Source: Planctomycetota bacterium
GTDB taxonomy: Bacteria; Planctomycetota; B15-G4; SIAN01
Assembly: GCA_016795285.1 (NCBI GenBank)
Contig: JAEUIC010000013.1
Coordinates: forward strand, 115,655-179,654
Direction: 5' to 3'
DNA: 64,000 bases
Shown: positions 56,288 through 64,000 of the stretch, piece after piece
Layout of the letters: every line of letters starts with the position of its first letter
Position numbering within the stretch: the stretch's first letter is position 1
Made by a program: the position numbers and the translations under genes
Notes under the pieces: model-generated
Told to the model about the DNA's origin: nothing
The model's input: only the letters and a program-made list of their open reading frames with translations
Database searches by the model: none

Positions 56288-58944
56288 GAGGCGCGACGCT
56301 CCGACCGCTCGTCGTCGCGGCGGCGGCCGCGTTCGGCGCGGCGGCGGTGTCGGCGCAGGAGGCGGCGCCGGAAGCAGCGGAGCCGAAGGAGGCCGCGCCG
56401 GCGGCCGAACCCGCCGCAGAGAGCGCGCCGCCGAAGCAGGAGCACGTGCTCGACGATCCCGAGCTGCGCGCGCTGATCGCGCAGTGCAAAGCGGCGCTCG
56501 CCGATCCGGCGGCGGGACTGGACACTTTCCAGCCGCTCGCCACGCAACTCACCGACGTCCTGTACCCGCCCCACTTCCCGTCGATCGCTGAAATCCCGGC
56601 GCTCATCGAGGTGCTGCAGCGCGAAGGGCGTCCGATCATGCTCCGCGCGGGCGGCGACTACCCGCTCTGGTTCGAGTTCGAGCTCGCCGCCGCCGCCCTG
56701 CAGGCGGGTGACATCACCACGACGGGACGGGTGATCAGCGAAGCGCTCCCGCAGTGGCCGGACGATCTCGGTTTGCTGGCGATCGCCGCCGAGCAGGCGA
56801 TCTTGACCGGCCAGTGGGACGCCGCGCGGCGCCGACTGGAGCACGGCACGGCCGTCGCAGAGGCGCTCGGGCCAGCCGGAGAGGTCGAGCGATCGCCCGA
56901 ACGCTGCGGATTCGAGCTGGCGAAGATCCACTTCGACGTTCGCCTGGGCCGCGCCGATCGCGCGCTCCTCTCGCTCGGCGAACTGCTCCAGAGGAAGCAA
57001 CTGCCGCCGGGCGTCGCCACGGGCGTTCTGGCGCGCAAGGTCGATCTCTACCTGCTGGTCGATCGGGCTGACGACGCGTTGGCGGCGCTCGAGGCGCAGG
57101 CAGCGCTCGAGGCGCCGCTCGCTCCGAACGATCCAGCGCGGGCGCTCGTCGGCGTCAACCTGGAAGTGACCAGCTGGATCGCTCAGGCGATGCGCGCGTC
57201 GCCCGAGGACGTGGATGCGCCGCTGCTGCTCGAGCAGCTCGAATTGGCGCCCAAGCTCGCCGGCATCAGCATCGCCCCGGCGTTGATCGCGCGGCTCGCG
57301 GGAGCGGACCTCGCGATGCGTCTGGGTCAACCTGAACGTGCGCGTGTCGCCGTCGACGCATTCGCCGCTGAGCTGCCCGATCGCACCGTTGTCAGCAGCC
57401 TCTACCGTCGCTTGCGCGCCTGGTCGCAGGCGATCGAGGCGCGCCTCGAGCAGCGATCGGCGACGGAGAGCCGAACGCGCTCCGACGGAGAGGCCCCGCA
57501 CGGCAGCAGCAGTCCGACGGAGAGCGCAAGCGCCAGCGCGTTCGCGACGCTGCTGGCGGAGTGGGAAGCGACGCCGCTGTTGCCCGGCGGCATCTCCTTC
57601 TTGCGAATCCCCGAGTGGCGCACGGTGATCCACGCCGCGCTGGTCGATGCCCTCGACGAGACGGAGGCGTTCGAGCGGCTGCTGGCCGCACAGACGATGG
57701 GATCGCTCGCTCGGCAGCTTCACCTGCCGGCCCCGACACTTTCCGAGCTGCGCCGCGACCTGCTCTCCTCCGGCGAGCTGCTGCTTTGTTGGCTGCCGAC
57801 GAGCGACGCCACCCACCTCTTCGTCGTCGATGCGACGCGAGTGCGCCACTTGAAGCTCGCCTCGCTCCGGGTGACGCGCGCGCGGGTCGAGACGTTGTCG
57901 ACGGCGCGTGATGCGCAGGAGCGCCGCCCCCACCTCGCGGCGCTGGCCGATGCTCTGCTCCCCGAAGAGGTGCGCGCCGCGCTGGCCGGTGCGCGCCACG
58001 CGTGGCTCTGCGGCAGCGAGCTGCTCGAAGGGGTGCCGCTGCTCGAGCTCGAGGTGGCGCCGGGCGTGCGGCTCGGCGCGCAGCTGCCGGTGGCCGAGCT
58101 GCCCTCGCTGCCGGTCGCCCTCTGGCTGCGGCGGCGGCCGCGCGCGGCGCGCGAAGCGGGGATCGACGCGTGGGTCGGCCCCGAGACGAGCCTCGACGGT
58201 CGCGCCCGCTTCACGGTCGATCGCGAGCGACTGGCGGCGGAGCTGCCGTCGATCCGCTACGTCGAGGCGCTCGCGGGCGCCGGGGCGACCGAAGAGTCGC
58301 TGGCGACCTCGCTCGGCCGCGCGCTGCGCGCCGACATCGGCCTCTTCCTCGCGCACGGCGTGATCGATCGCCGCCGCGACCGCTTCGCCGGCCTGCTGCT
58401 GCACGACGGCACGGACCCGAACCGCTCGGTCGCGTGGGCCGATGCGTTCGAGCAGGCGTCGCTGCCGCCGTTCCTGGTGCTGGGCGCCTGCTCGGCCGGC
58501 GAGGCGCCGAACCGCATCGGCGAGGATGGCGGCGAGCACTTGGGCGGCGCGGCGCTGATCGGCGGCGCGCGCTGCGTGGTGCTCGGCCGCGGGACGCTCG
58601 ACGCCAGCGAGACGCTGCCCGAGCTGGTCGCGCTGCTCTCCGGCGTCGAGGCGGGCGATCCGCCGGCGACCGCGCTCTGGAAGGCGCGCCGCGCGCGGCC
58701 CGCCGATCGGCCGTTCGTCGGGCTGGCGCTGATCGGGCTTGGCGACGAGCCGCTGCGCGAGGGTGCGGGGCGCTCGGCGACGCTTAACGCCGCGGCGATC
58801 GCGACGAGCAGTACGGGAACGCTCGGCGCCGCCGAGCCGACCTCCCCGAACCGGCGCTCGAGCGCGCTCACTGCGAGCGCGTTGCTGCTGGCGGGCGGCG
58901 GGCTGCTGCTACTGGCGGCGCGCCGGCGCCACTCGCCGCGCTGA
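56272..58944 (+). CDS. Exported, membrane-anchored CHAT-domain (caspase-like) protein with TPR-like region
   Basis: 890 residues from a GTG at 56272 (GGAG 7 bases upstream), starting 16 bases inside the preceding gene. It has a signal peptide (about 10-28, ending VSAQEA) and an Ala/Pro/Glu spacer. Residues about 55-420 are helical TPR-like repeats. The C-terminal CHAT domain (about 490-840) has the His-Cys dyad: His695 in LFLAHGVIDRR and Cys740 in VLGACSAGEA, followed by GGEHLGGAALIGGARCVV. A final helix (ALLLAGGGLLLLAARRRH) anchors it to the membrane. CHAT proteins are proteases of the caspase/separase clan. Coupling to an ECF sigma and a membrane protein suggests proteolytic control of the sigma factor. 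Confidence 0.87.
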   Translation: MAGTLRGATLRPLVVAAAAAFGAAAVSAQEAAPEAAEPKEAAPAAEPAAESAPPKQEHVLDDPELRALIAQCKAALADPAAGLDTFQPLATQLTDVLYPPHFPSIAEIPALIEVLQREGRPIMLRAGGDYPLWFEFELAAAALQAGDITTTGRVISEALPQWPDDLGLLAIAAEQAILTGQWDAARRRLEHGTAVAEALGPAGEVERSPERCGFELAKIHFDVRLGRADRALLSLGELLQRKQLPPGVATGVLARKVDLYLLVDRADDALAALEAQAALEAPLAPNDPARALVGVNLEVTSWIAQAMRASPEDVDAPLLLEQLELAPKLAGISIAPALIARLAGADLAMRLGQPERARVAVDAFAAELPDRTVVSSLYRRLRAWSQAIEARLEQRSATESRTRSDGEAPHGSSSPTESASASAFATLLAEWEATPLLPGGISFLRIPEWRTVIHAALVDALDETEAFERLLAAQTMGSLARQLHLPAPTLSELRRDLLSSGELLLCWLPTSDATHLFVVDATRVRHLKLASLRVTRARVETLSTARDAQERRPHLAALADALLPEEVRAALAGARHAWLCGSELLEGVPLLELEVAPGVRLGAQLPVAELPSLPVALWLRRRPRAAREAGIDAWVGPETSLDGRARFTVDRERLAAELPSIRYVEALAGAGATEESLATSLGRALRADIGLFLAHGVIDRRRDRFAGLLLHDGTDPNRSVAWADAFEQASLPPFLVLGACSAGEAPNRIGEDGGEHLGGAALIGGARCVVLGRGTLDASETLPELVALLSGVEAGDPPATALWKARRARPADRPFVGLALIGLGDEPLREGAGRSATLNAAAIATSSTGTLGAAEPTSPNRRSSALTASALLLAGGGLLLLAARRRHSPR

Positions 58945-58975
58945 ACGAGCTTCGCGGCCGGGTCGGAACGTAAGC

Positions 58976-59006
58976 GCCCCGCCGCACCGCGAGGGTGCGA
59001 CGGGGC
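58976..59006. terminator. Hairpin terminator between convergent genes
   Basis: GCCCCGCCGCACC (58976-58988) pairs with GGTGCGACGGGGC (58994-59006), 13 positions with one mismatch and a 5-base loop. It is 32 bases after the CHAT stop and 33 bases after the stop of the convergent gene at 59039, so it can serve both. There is no long T-run on either side. Confidence 0.6.
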
Positions 59007-59038
59007 GAGCTGCGGTCTGCGGTGCAAAAGGTCGTCGA

Positions 59039-60748
59039 CTACTGGCACTGTCCGGGCTGCGGCGGGCCGTAAGGAGCCTGCGGTGGCGTAGTCGGCGGCG
59101 CTGAGGGCGGCATCCGGCGAATCCGAATGAACCCGCCGATGCGCGTCGTGGTGCCGCACTTCGGAACCGCTTGGTAGCTCGTCCAGCTCGCGTGGTTCTC
59201 TCCATCCGAGAGGAGTTCCTGGATGTTCAGCTCCTCCTTGTCGTAGGCGCCGAAGATCGTCGGTGACGAATCGACCACGGCACCAGAGATCACCTGCACG
59301 AGGCGAGTCTGCACCACGTACATCGCGCTCGTCGGATTGGCGTAGAACTCGATCTCGACGTCATCCGGCTCATTCGGCTCCGGCACGAGGACGTCCGCGA
59401 TGAGCTTCCGGCAGTAGGTGACGGGAGTCGTCGTGTAGGTTCCGGCCAAGTAGTTGAAACGGTAGACCACGTACTCGACGAACCAAGTCGGGTCGCCGGC
59501 GAGCGCGCCGGCGCTGCCGAGCCGCGCGATCACGCTGACGTGGTGGACGTTGCCGTTGATGATCTCCGCGCACGTCTCGTCGTGCGTGAAGTCATTGACC
59601 ACGGTCAACGCGAGCGGCACCGCCGTCTCGTTCGCGACGGCGAGCACGCCGAGGCTCGCGACCGGCAAGGCGAAGTCGTCGTAGCGATCGTTGCCGAGAT
59701 CGCCGATGCAGGGCCGCACGGCGGCCACCTCGGTCGAACCGCCGATCTCGTAGAGGTCGTGCTCGGCGTACTGGAACGGCGTTCCGCCGCTGAGCTGCTG
59801 CGGGAAGAGCCACAGCTCGCTCTCGCCGTCGCGCGTCACGACGAGGTCGGTCGCCGCGTCATCGTCGAAGCGGCCGGCTGCCATGCGCCCGAACGGGTCG
59901 CTGGTGGTGAAGCAAAGCGTCGCCGAAGCGAGGTCGATCACCGCGAAGTGGCGCACCGGATCGCCCGCGACCGCAGAGGCGGCGGTGAACCACGCGACGC
60001 GATCGTTCACCTGACTCGTCTCGTCGCGCTTCACCAGCGCCATCGCGTCGAGGTCGGGCCGCGCCGAGGCGTAGGCGACCAGCGTGGCGCCTGCGGCCGA
60101 CAGGATGCGCAATCCTGTCTCGTCGTTGACCACCAGCTCCGGCTGCGCGGCCTGGGAATTGAACTCGCCGACCGCGAAGTCGAGGACGTCGCTCGCAGCC
60201 GTCCACGAGTAGTTGCCGGTGTCGATGAAGTTCCCGGCAGGCCGCTGGATCTTCGCGTCGACGGTGCGGCCGTCGGCGCGCAACACGACGATGTCGTCAT
60301 CGCCGTCGTTGTCGAGGTCGGCCACCACCACCCGCTGCGCGCCCTGCCACGCCGCGCTCGTGTCGATGGCAGTGAAGAGCGGGCCGGTCGCGGTCTCCTT
60401 CATGGTCCAGAGGCCATCGGAGGCCGCCACCACCAGCAGGTCGCGATCCCCGGGGACCGCTTGGCCGTCGATCGGCAGGGTGGCGACGTCGTTGACGTCG
60501 CCGGTGGTCGCGATGCCGCCGCCGCTCGCCTGAAGGCCAGCGCAATCGAAGCAGACGAGCTCGCCAGCGCTGACCACGACGACGTCCATGCGCAGATCGC
60601 CGCTCAGCGTCGCCATCGTCGAACCGGTGAACGGCCCGCTGCCGCTGCCGCTGGCAGGCCAGGGGATCTGATCGACGATCCCCCCCGTCGCACGAGGCGA
60701 GAGTCCCGCCAGCGCGCAGGTCATCAGGGTCGCAGTCACATGCCGCAT
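59039..60748 (-). CDS. Exported FG-GAP/VCBS-repeat protein
   Basis: 569 residues from ATG 60748, with ribosome site GAGGAG 8 bases upstream. There is a weak signal peptide (about 1-22). Blades with Ca2+-loop motifs are present, notably VVVADLDNDGDDDIVVLRADG, and looser copies (RFDDDAATDLVVTRDG, DLGNDRYDDFALPVAS). The last 170 residues are a separate beta-rich domain ending in a Pro-rich tail (PPSAPPTTPPQAPYGPPQPG). Codons here are less uniformly GC-ending than in neighbours. It is probably a surface or secreted binding protein. It is convergent with the CHAT gene across a terminator, so not part of that operon. Confidence 0.75.
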   Translation of the reverse strand: MRHVTATLMTCALAGLSPRATGGIVDQIPWPASGSGSGPFTGSTMATLSGDLRMDVVVVSAGELVCFDCAGLQASGGGIATTGDVNDVATLPIDGQAVPGDRDLLVVAASDGLWTMKETATGPLFTAIDTSAAWQGAQRVVVADLDNDGDDDIVVLRADGRTVDAKIQRPAGNFIDTGNYSWTAASDVLDFAVGEFNSQAAQPELVVNDETGLRILSAAGATLVAYASARPDLDAMALVKRDETSQVNDRVAWFTAASAVAGDPVRHFAVIDLASATLCFTTSDPFGRMAAGRFDDDAATDLVVTRDGESELWLFPQQLSGGTPFQYAEHDLYEIGGSTEVAAVRPCIGDLGNDRYDDFALPVASLGVLAVANETAVPLALTVVNDFTHDETCAEIINGNVHHVSVIARLGSAGALAGDPTWFVEYVVYRFNYLAGTYTTTPVTYCRKLIADVLVPEPNEPDDVEIEFYANPTSAMYVVQTRLVQVISGAVVDSSPTIFGAYDKEELNIQELLSDGENHASWTSYQAVPKCGTTTRIGGFIRIRRMPPSAPPTTPPQAPYGPPQPGQCQ

Positions 60749-60806
60749 CGTGTCGTCTCCTCGTCAGGGGTGCTGCTCAGTACGGTCAGGGTTGCCCCGC
60801 AGGCCC

Positions 60807-60836
60807 ATTAGTGTTCACGGAACGCCACCCCGTCAA
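60807..60836 (-). promoter_or_regulatory. Candidate sigma-70-type promoter (TTGACG-N18-ACTAAT)
   Basis: On the minus strand TTGACG (60836-60831) is followed after 18 bases by ACTAAT (60812-60807), with about 58 bases to the ATG at 60748. This is the best -35/-10 pair seen in the window. Confidence 0.4.
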
Positions 60837-60985
60837 CGGGTCTCGTGAAAGGTCGGGAGAAGGCCTCCCGATCGTGACAACGCGGGCCGCCGCTCCGGGG
60901 GCGTCGCGCCGGCGCGAGGCGCTCCGCCGCTCGGTCGCCCGCGCCGCGCTCGCGCTCGCCGGTATTCCCGCCGGCCCCCCTTCGC

Positions 60986-61906
60986 TCAGACCCCCCCGCC
61001 GATCAGCTCGGCGAAGTCCTCCGGCAGCGGCGCCTCGACGGCGATGCGCGCGCCCGTCGTCGGATGGTCGAAGGCGAGCTTCCAGGCGTGCAGCGCCGGG
61101 CGGCCGAACTTGAGGCGGCTGTCGCGACCGCGGGCGTACTTGCGCTCGCCGATCAGCGGGTGGCCGATGGCGACGAAGTGGAGGCGGATCTGGTTGTAGC
61201 GGCCCGTCTCGAGCTCGATCTCGATCAGGCTGGTCCGGCCGCCCGGGTCGAGCGGGCGCACGACCTTGTAGTGCGTCACCGCCGGCGCCCCGCGCACGCG
61301 CACCTCCGCCTTCTTGCCGAGGTCGACGATCGGCCGGCGGATCGTCCCCTGCGGCGGCCGCGGCGTGCCGTTCACCACGGCGAGGTAGCTCTTGCCGATC
61401 GTCCGCGCGCGGAACTGCTCCTCGAGCGCGGCGCGGGTCGGCTCGTCGAGCGCGAAGAGGAGCGCGCCGCTCACGTCGCGATCGAGGCGATGGACGGCGA
61501 GCGCGGTCGGATGGGAGACGCGCAGCTCGGAGAGGCAGGTCTTCCCGCGGTCGCCGTCCGACGGGACGCTCGACAGGCCGGCCGGCTTGGCGATGACGAC
61601 CACGGCGCCATCCTCGTGGAGGAGCGGCAGGCGGGTCGCCTTGGCGCCGCTCGGGATGGCGGGGACGCGCGCGTTGGCAGCGGCCGGCACCACGTCGACC
61701 GGCGGGTCGGCCAGCGTCGGCAGCGGTTCGGGTGGCCGCTTCTTCGGCGGCCGCGGCGCCAGCGGGGCGCGCTTGCCGGCCGGCTTGCGCGCAGCAGCGC
61801 CACGCGCCGGCCCCCGAAGCGGTGCCCGTGGCGGACGGCCCTTGCCGCTCGCGCCCGCCTCGCCCGCCGCCGGCGGCTCCCACCATGGACGACTCGGTTC
61901 GCTCAC
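60986..61906 (-). CDS. RluA-family pseudouridine synthase
   Basis: 306 residues from a GTG at 61906 that overlaps the recD2 stop (GTGA). The first about 95 residues are basic and Pro-rich (GKGRPPRAPLRGPARG) and unlike the family, perhaps for RNA binding. The catalytic domain has VHRLDRDVSG with Asp142 as nucleophile, then KSYLAVVNG, IEIELETGRYNQIRLHF and IGHPLIGERKY. There is no S4 domain. It converts uridine to pseudouridine in rRNA or tRNA; the site cannot be assigned. The 237 bases between it and the VCBS gene start hold only the promoter noted there. Confidence 0.88.
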   Translation of the reverse strand: MSEPSRPWWEPPAAGEAGASGKGRPPRAPLRGPARGAAARKPAGKRAPLAPRPPKKRPPEPLPTLADPPVDVVPAAANARVPAIPSGAKATRLPLLHEDGAVVVIAKPAGLSSVPSDGDRGKTCLSELRVSHPTALAVHRLDRDVSGALLFALDEPTRAALEEQFRARTIGKSYLAVVNGTPRPPQGTIRRPIVDLGKKAEVRVRGAPAVTHYKVVRPLDPGGRTSLIEIELETGRYNQIRLHFVAIGHPLIGERKYARGRDSRLKFGRPALHAWKLAFDHPTTGARIAVEAPLPEDFAELIGGGV

Positions 61907-64000
61907 GCCCCGCTCCCTTCGCGCAGCCGCCGCTCGAGCAAGCTCATCCGCCGCTCCGCGTGGCCGAGCTCGATGGCCGTCTGCAGCGCGCGCTGCGAGC
62001 CGACCACGACCAGCACGCGCTTCGCGCGCGTGATCGCCGTGTAGAGCAGGTTACGGCGCAGGAGGACGAAGTGCTGCATGGCGAGTCCCAGCACCACCAC
62101 CTCGAACTCGCAGCCTTGCGACTTGTGGACCGTGATCGCCCACGACGGCTGGAGGCTGCCGGTGCTGCGGCCGGGGAAGCGGACCACGCGATCGTCGAAG
62201 TCGACGGTGAGGTCGCCGCTGGTCGCGTCGCGCTCGACCACCTGGCCGATCTCGCCGTTCATCACGTCGAGGTCGTAGTCGTTGCGCGTCTGGATCACCC
62301 GGTCGCCGACGCAAAGCTCCTCGCCGGCCGCCGGGTTCAGCGTGGCGCGCAGCTGCTGGTTCAGCGCCGTCACGCCGAGCGGCCCGCGGTTCATCGGGGT
62401 GAGCACCTGCACGGCGCGCTTCGGATCGAGGCCGAGCTTCTTCGGCAGCCGCGTCGCCGCCAGCTCGACGATGGTGCGCTGCGCCGCCAGCGCATCGTCG
62501 CGCACCACGAAGAAGGCGCCCTCCTCGCCCTCGCGCGCGAACTCGGGCAGCTCGCCGCGCCCCACCGCGTGGGCGGCGCGCACGATCGAGGAGCCCTCGC
62601 GCTGGCGCAGGATCTGGGTGAGCCGCGCGACCGGCACGCGGCCGCACTCGACGAGGCTGCGCAGCACGTCGCCCGGCCCGACGCTCGGCAGCTGATCGGC
62701 GTCGCCCACCAGGAGGAGGCGCGCGCCGGCCGGTAGCGCGCGCAGCAGGTCGCGCATCAGCAGCAGGTCGACCATCGACGCCTCGTCGACGATCAGCGCG
62801 TCGACCTCGAGCGGCTGCTCGCGGTTGCGCGCGAAGCGGTGGCGGTGCGGCTCGAACTCGAGCAGGCGATGGAGCGTCTGCGCGGGGCGGCCGGCGGCGT
62901 CGGAGAGGCGACGCGCGGCGCGGCCGGTCGGCGCGGCCAGCGCGACGCGCAATCCCTTGCGTTCCAGGATGGTCGCCAGTGCGCGCACGATGGTCGTCTT
63001 GCCGACGCCCGGTCCGCCGGTCAGCACGCCGAACTGCTGGTTGAAGAGCAGCGAGAGCGCCGCCGCCTGGTCCGGCGTCAGCGCGATCGAGAGCTGCGGC
63101 CCGACCCACTTGAGCGCGCGCGCCGCGTCGATCGCCCCCTTGCCCTCGACCGCGCGCAGCCGCCGCTGCACGGCGGTCGCCACCTCGATCTCCGCCGCGC
63201 GCAGCCGCGGCAGGAAGAGCGCCATGTCGCCCTCGAGCGGATCGGCGACGAGCGTCCCCTGCGGCAGCAGCGCGGCGACGCGGTCCTCGATCGGCCCGGC
63301 CGGCAGCGAGAGGAGCGCCTGCGCGTGCTGCACCAGCGTGGCGCGCGGCAGGTAGCAGTGCCCCTCGTCGGCCGCCTCCTGCAGCACGTGGACGAGCCCG
63401 GCATCGAGGCGCGCCGTCGCGTCGGCCGGCACGTCGAGGCGCTGCGCGATCTCGTCGGCGCGCCGGAAGCCGATGCCGTCGACCAACTGCGCGAGCTGCC
63501 ACGGGTCGGCGCGCAGCCGCTCCGCGACGTCGTCGCCGAACGCCGCGCGCACCTTCTCCGCGGTCGCCGGCCCGAGCCCGAGCCCGGCGAGGAACGCCTT
63601 CTCCTCGTTCTGCGCGCGCGACCGCTGCCACGCCGCCGCGATCGCCGCGATGCGCTTCTTGCCGAGGCCGGCGATCTCGGAGAGGCGCTGCGGCGCTTCG
63701 TCGAGGATCCGCATCGTCTCGAGCCCGAAGGCGTCGACGATCCGCCCCGCCAGCACCTCGCCGATCCCCTCGACCGACCCGCCCGCGAGGAAGCGGCGCA
63801 GCCCGAGCTCGGTCGACGGCGGCAACCAGCGCAGCGCGACGATCCGCAGCTGGCGGCCGAAGCGCGGGTGGTCGAACGGGACGGCGCTGCAGCGCACCGT
63901 GTCGCCGATCGCGCAGCCGGCAAGGCTCCCTGCCACCGTGTGGCGCACGCCGTCGCGCGCCAGCAGCTCGGCGACGACGTAGTCGCGCTCCGGGCTCGCG
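61903..64000 (-). CDS. recD2: ATP-dependent helicase RecD2 (5' end beyond right edge)
   Basis: Open to the right edge; the residues before the ATG at 63948 (SPERDYVVAELLARDGVRHT) still match the family's N-terminal OB fold, so the true start lies outside the window. After the OB part come helix-hairpin-helix segments (GSVEGIGEVLAGRIVDAFG, IAGLGKKRIAAI), Walker A GGPGVGKTT, DEASMVDLLLM (Walker B), GDADQLPSVGPGD, and the SF1B C-terminal motifs SWAITVHKSQGCEFEVVV and LLYTAITRAKRVLVVVG. RecD2 is a 5'-3' helicase in repair, in bacteria that often lack RecBC. It is coupled to the downstream pseudouridine synthase. Confidence 0.95.
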   Translation of the reverse strand, partial: ASPERDYVVAELLARDGVRHTVAGSLAGCAIGDTVRCSAVPFDHPRFGRQLRIVALRWLPPSTELGLRRFLAGGSVEGIGEVLAGRIVDAFGLETMRILDEAPQRLSEIAGLGKKRIAAIAAAWQRSRAQNEEKAFLAGLGLGPATAEKVRAAFGDDVAERLRADPWQLAQLVDGIGFRRADEIAQRLDVPADATARLDAGLVHVLQEAADEGHCYLPRATLVQHAQALLSLPAGPIEDRVAALLPQGTLVADPLEGDMALFLPRLRAAEIEVATAVQRRLRAVEGKGAIDAARALKWVGPQLSIALTPDQAAALSLLFNQQFGVLTGGPGVGKTTIVRALATILERKGLRVALAAPTGRAARRLSDAAGRPAQTLHRLLEFEPHRHRFARNREQPLEVDALIVDEASMVDLLLMRDLLRALPAGARLLLVGDADQLPSVGPGDVLRSLVECGRVPVARLTQILRQREGSSIVRAAHAVGRGELPEFAREGEEGAFFVVRDDALAAQRTIVELAATRLPKKLGLDPKRAVQVLTPMNRGPLGVTALNQQLRATLNPAAGEELCVGDRVIQTRNDYDLDVMNGEIGQVVERDATSGDLTVDFDDRVVRFPGRSTGSLQPSWAITVHKSQGCEFEVVVLGLAMQHFVLLRRNLLYTAITRAKRVLVVVGSQRALQTAIELGHAERRMSLLERRLREGSGA

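Overview
The window is very GC-rich, densely coded bacterial chromosome. Its gene content points to a planctomycete (phylum Planctomycetota). Pointers are a PVC-type beta-propeller/HEAT/cytochrome c protein with CMKCH, an ECF sigma factor of the planctomycete-specific type, a Hanks-type Ser/Thr kinase with a long C-terminal repeat tail, two secreted alpha/alpha-toroid proteins carrying the beta-sandwich seen in planctomycete DUF1549/DUF1553 proteins, and several FG-GAP and PKD surface proteins. The assignment is from family content only; no rRNA or tRNA gene was seen.

Layout. 1-4293: 5' part of an alpha-2-macroglobulin-like protein (minus, runs off the left edge), a MgtE Mg2+ transporter and an RsuA-type rRNA pseudouridine synthase. 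4573-12097 (minus): a compact chemosensory operon read cheA, cheW, a soluble receptor, cheB, cheR, cheY, cheX and a second CheX/CheC-like gene, with stop-start overlaps at most junctions. 12196-17051 (plus): mutM (TTG start), a trypsin-like protease, a DUF6624 protein, a BtuF-like binding protein without signal peptide and a small methyltransferase-like protein. 17056-22273: a DUF3943 protein divergent from a PAP2 lipoprotein, then an integrin-like FG-GAP protein. 22577-27124 (plus): sdhC-sdhA-sdhB, translationally coupled, with an SGNH hydrolase. 27236-33244: an alkaline-phosphatase-superfamily sulfatase, a THUMP-type RNA methyltransferase and the PVC cytochrome protein.

33354-45738 is a signalling and cell-surface locus. 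It holds two paralogous PKD lipoproteins around a secreted protein, a large membrane Ser/Thr kinase, an ECF sigma factor fused through one membrane helix to seven extracytoplasmic beta-sandwich domains, and a second ECF sigma factor. Four promoters here (three surface proteins and the kinase) share GTCACG-N14-CCCTTY with identical spacing, which suggests one dedicated sigma factor or regulator. 45778-50983 encodes two paralogous toroid proteins. 51119-54734 holds two convergent glycosyltransferases, one fused to a sulfotransferase through a linker encoded by a short dispersed repeat that also occurs in an intergenic region 27 kb away.

54930-58944 (plus) is a three-gene overlapping operon: ECF sigma factor, single-pass membrane protein (candidate anti-sigma) and a secreted, membrane-anchored CHAT (caspase-like) protein with its His-Cys dyad. 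It ends at a hairpin terminator facing a VCBS-like protein. The window closes with an RluA-type pseudouridine synthase and the helicase RecD2 (runs off the right edge).

The strongest candidates for undescribed biology are the shared-promoter surface regulon with its membrane-tethered sigma factor, and the ECF/membrane protein/CHAT operon. No CRISPR array, prophage, insertion sequence or origin was recognised. No gap between genes exceeds 300 bases.
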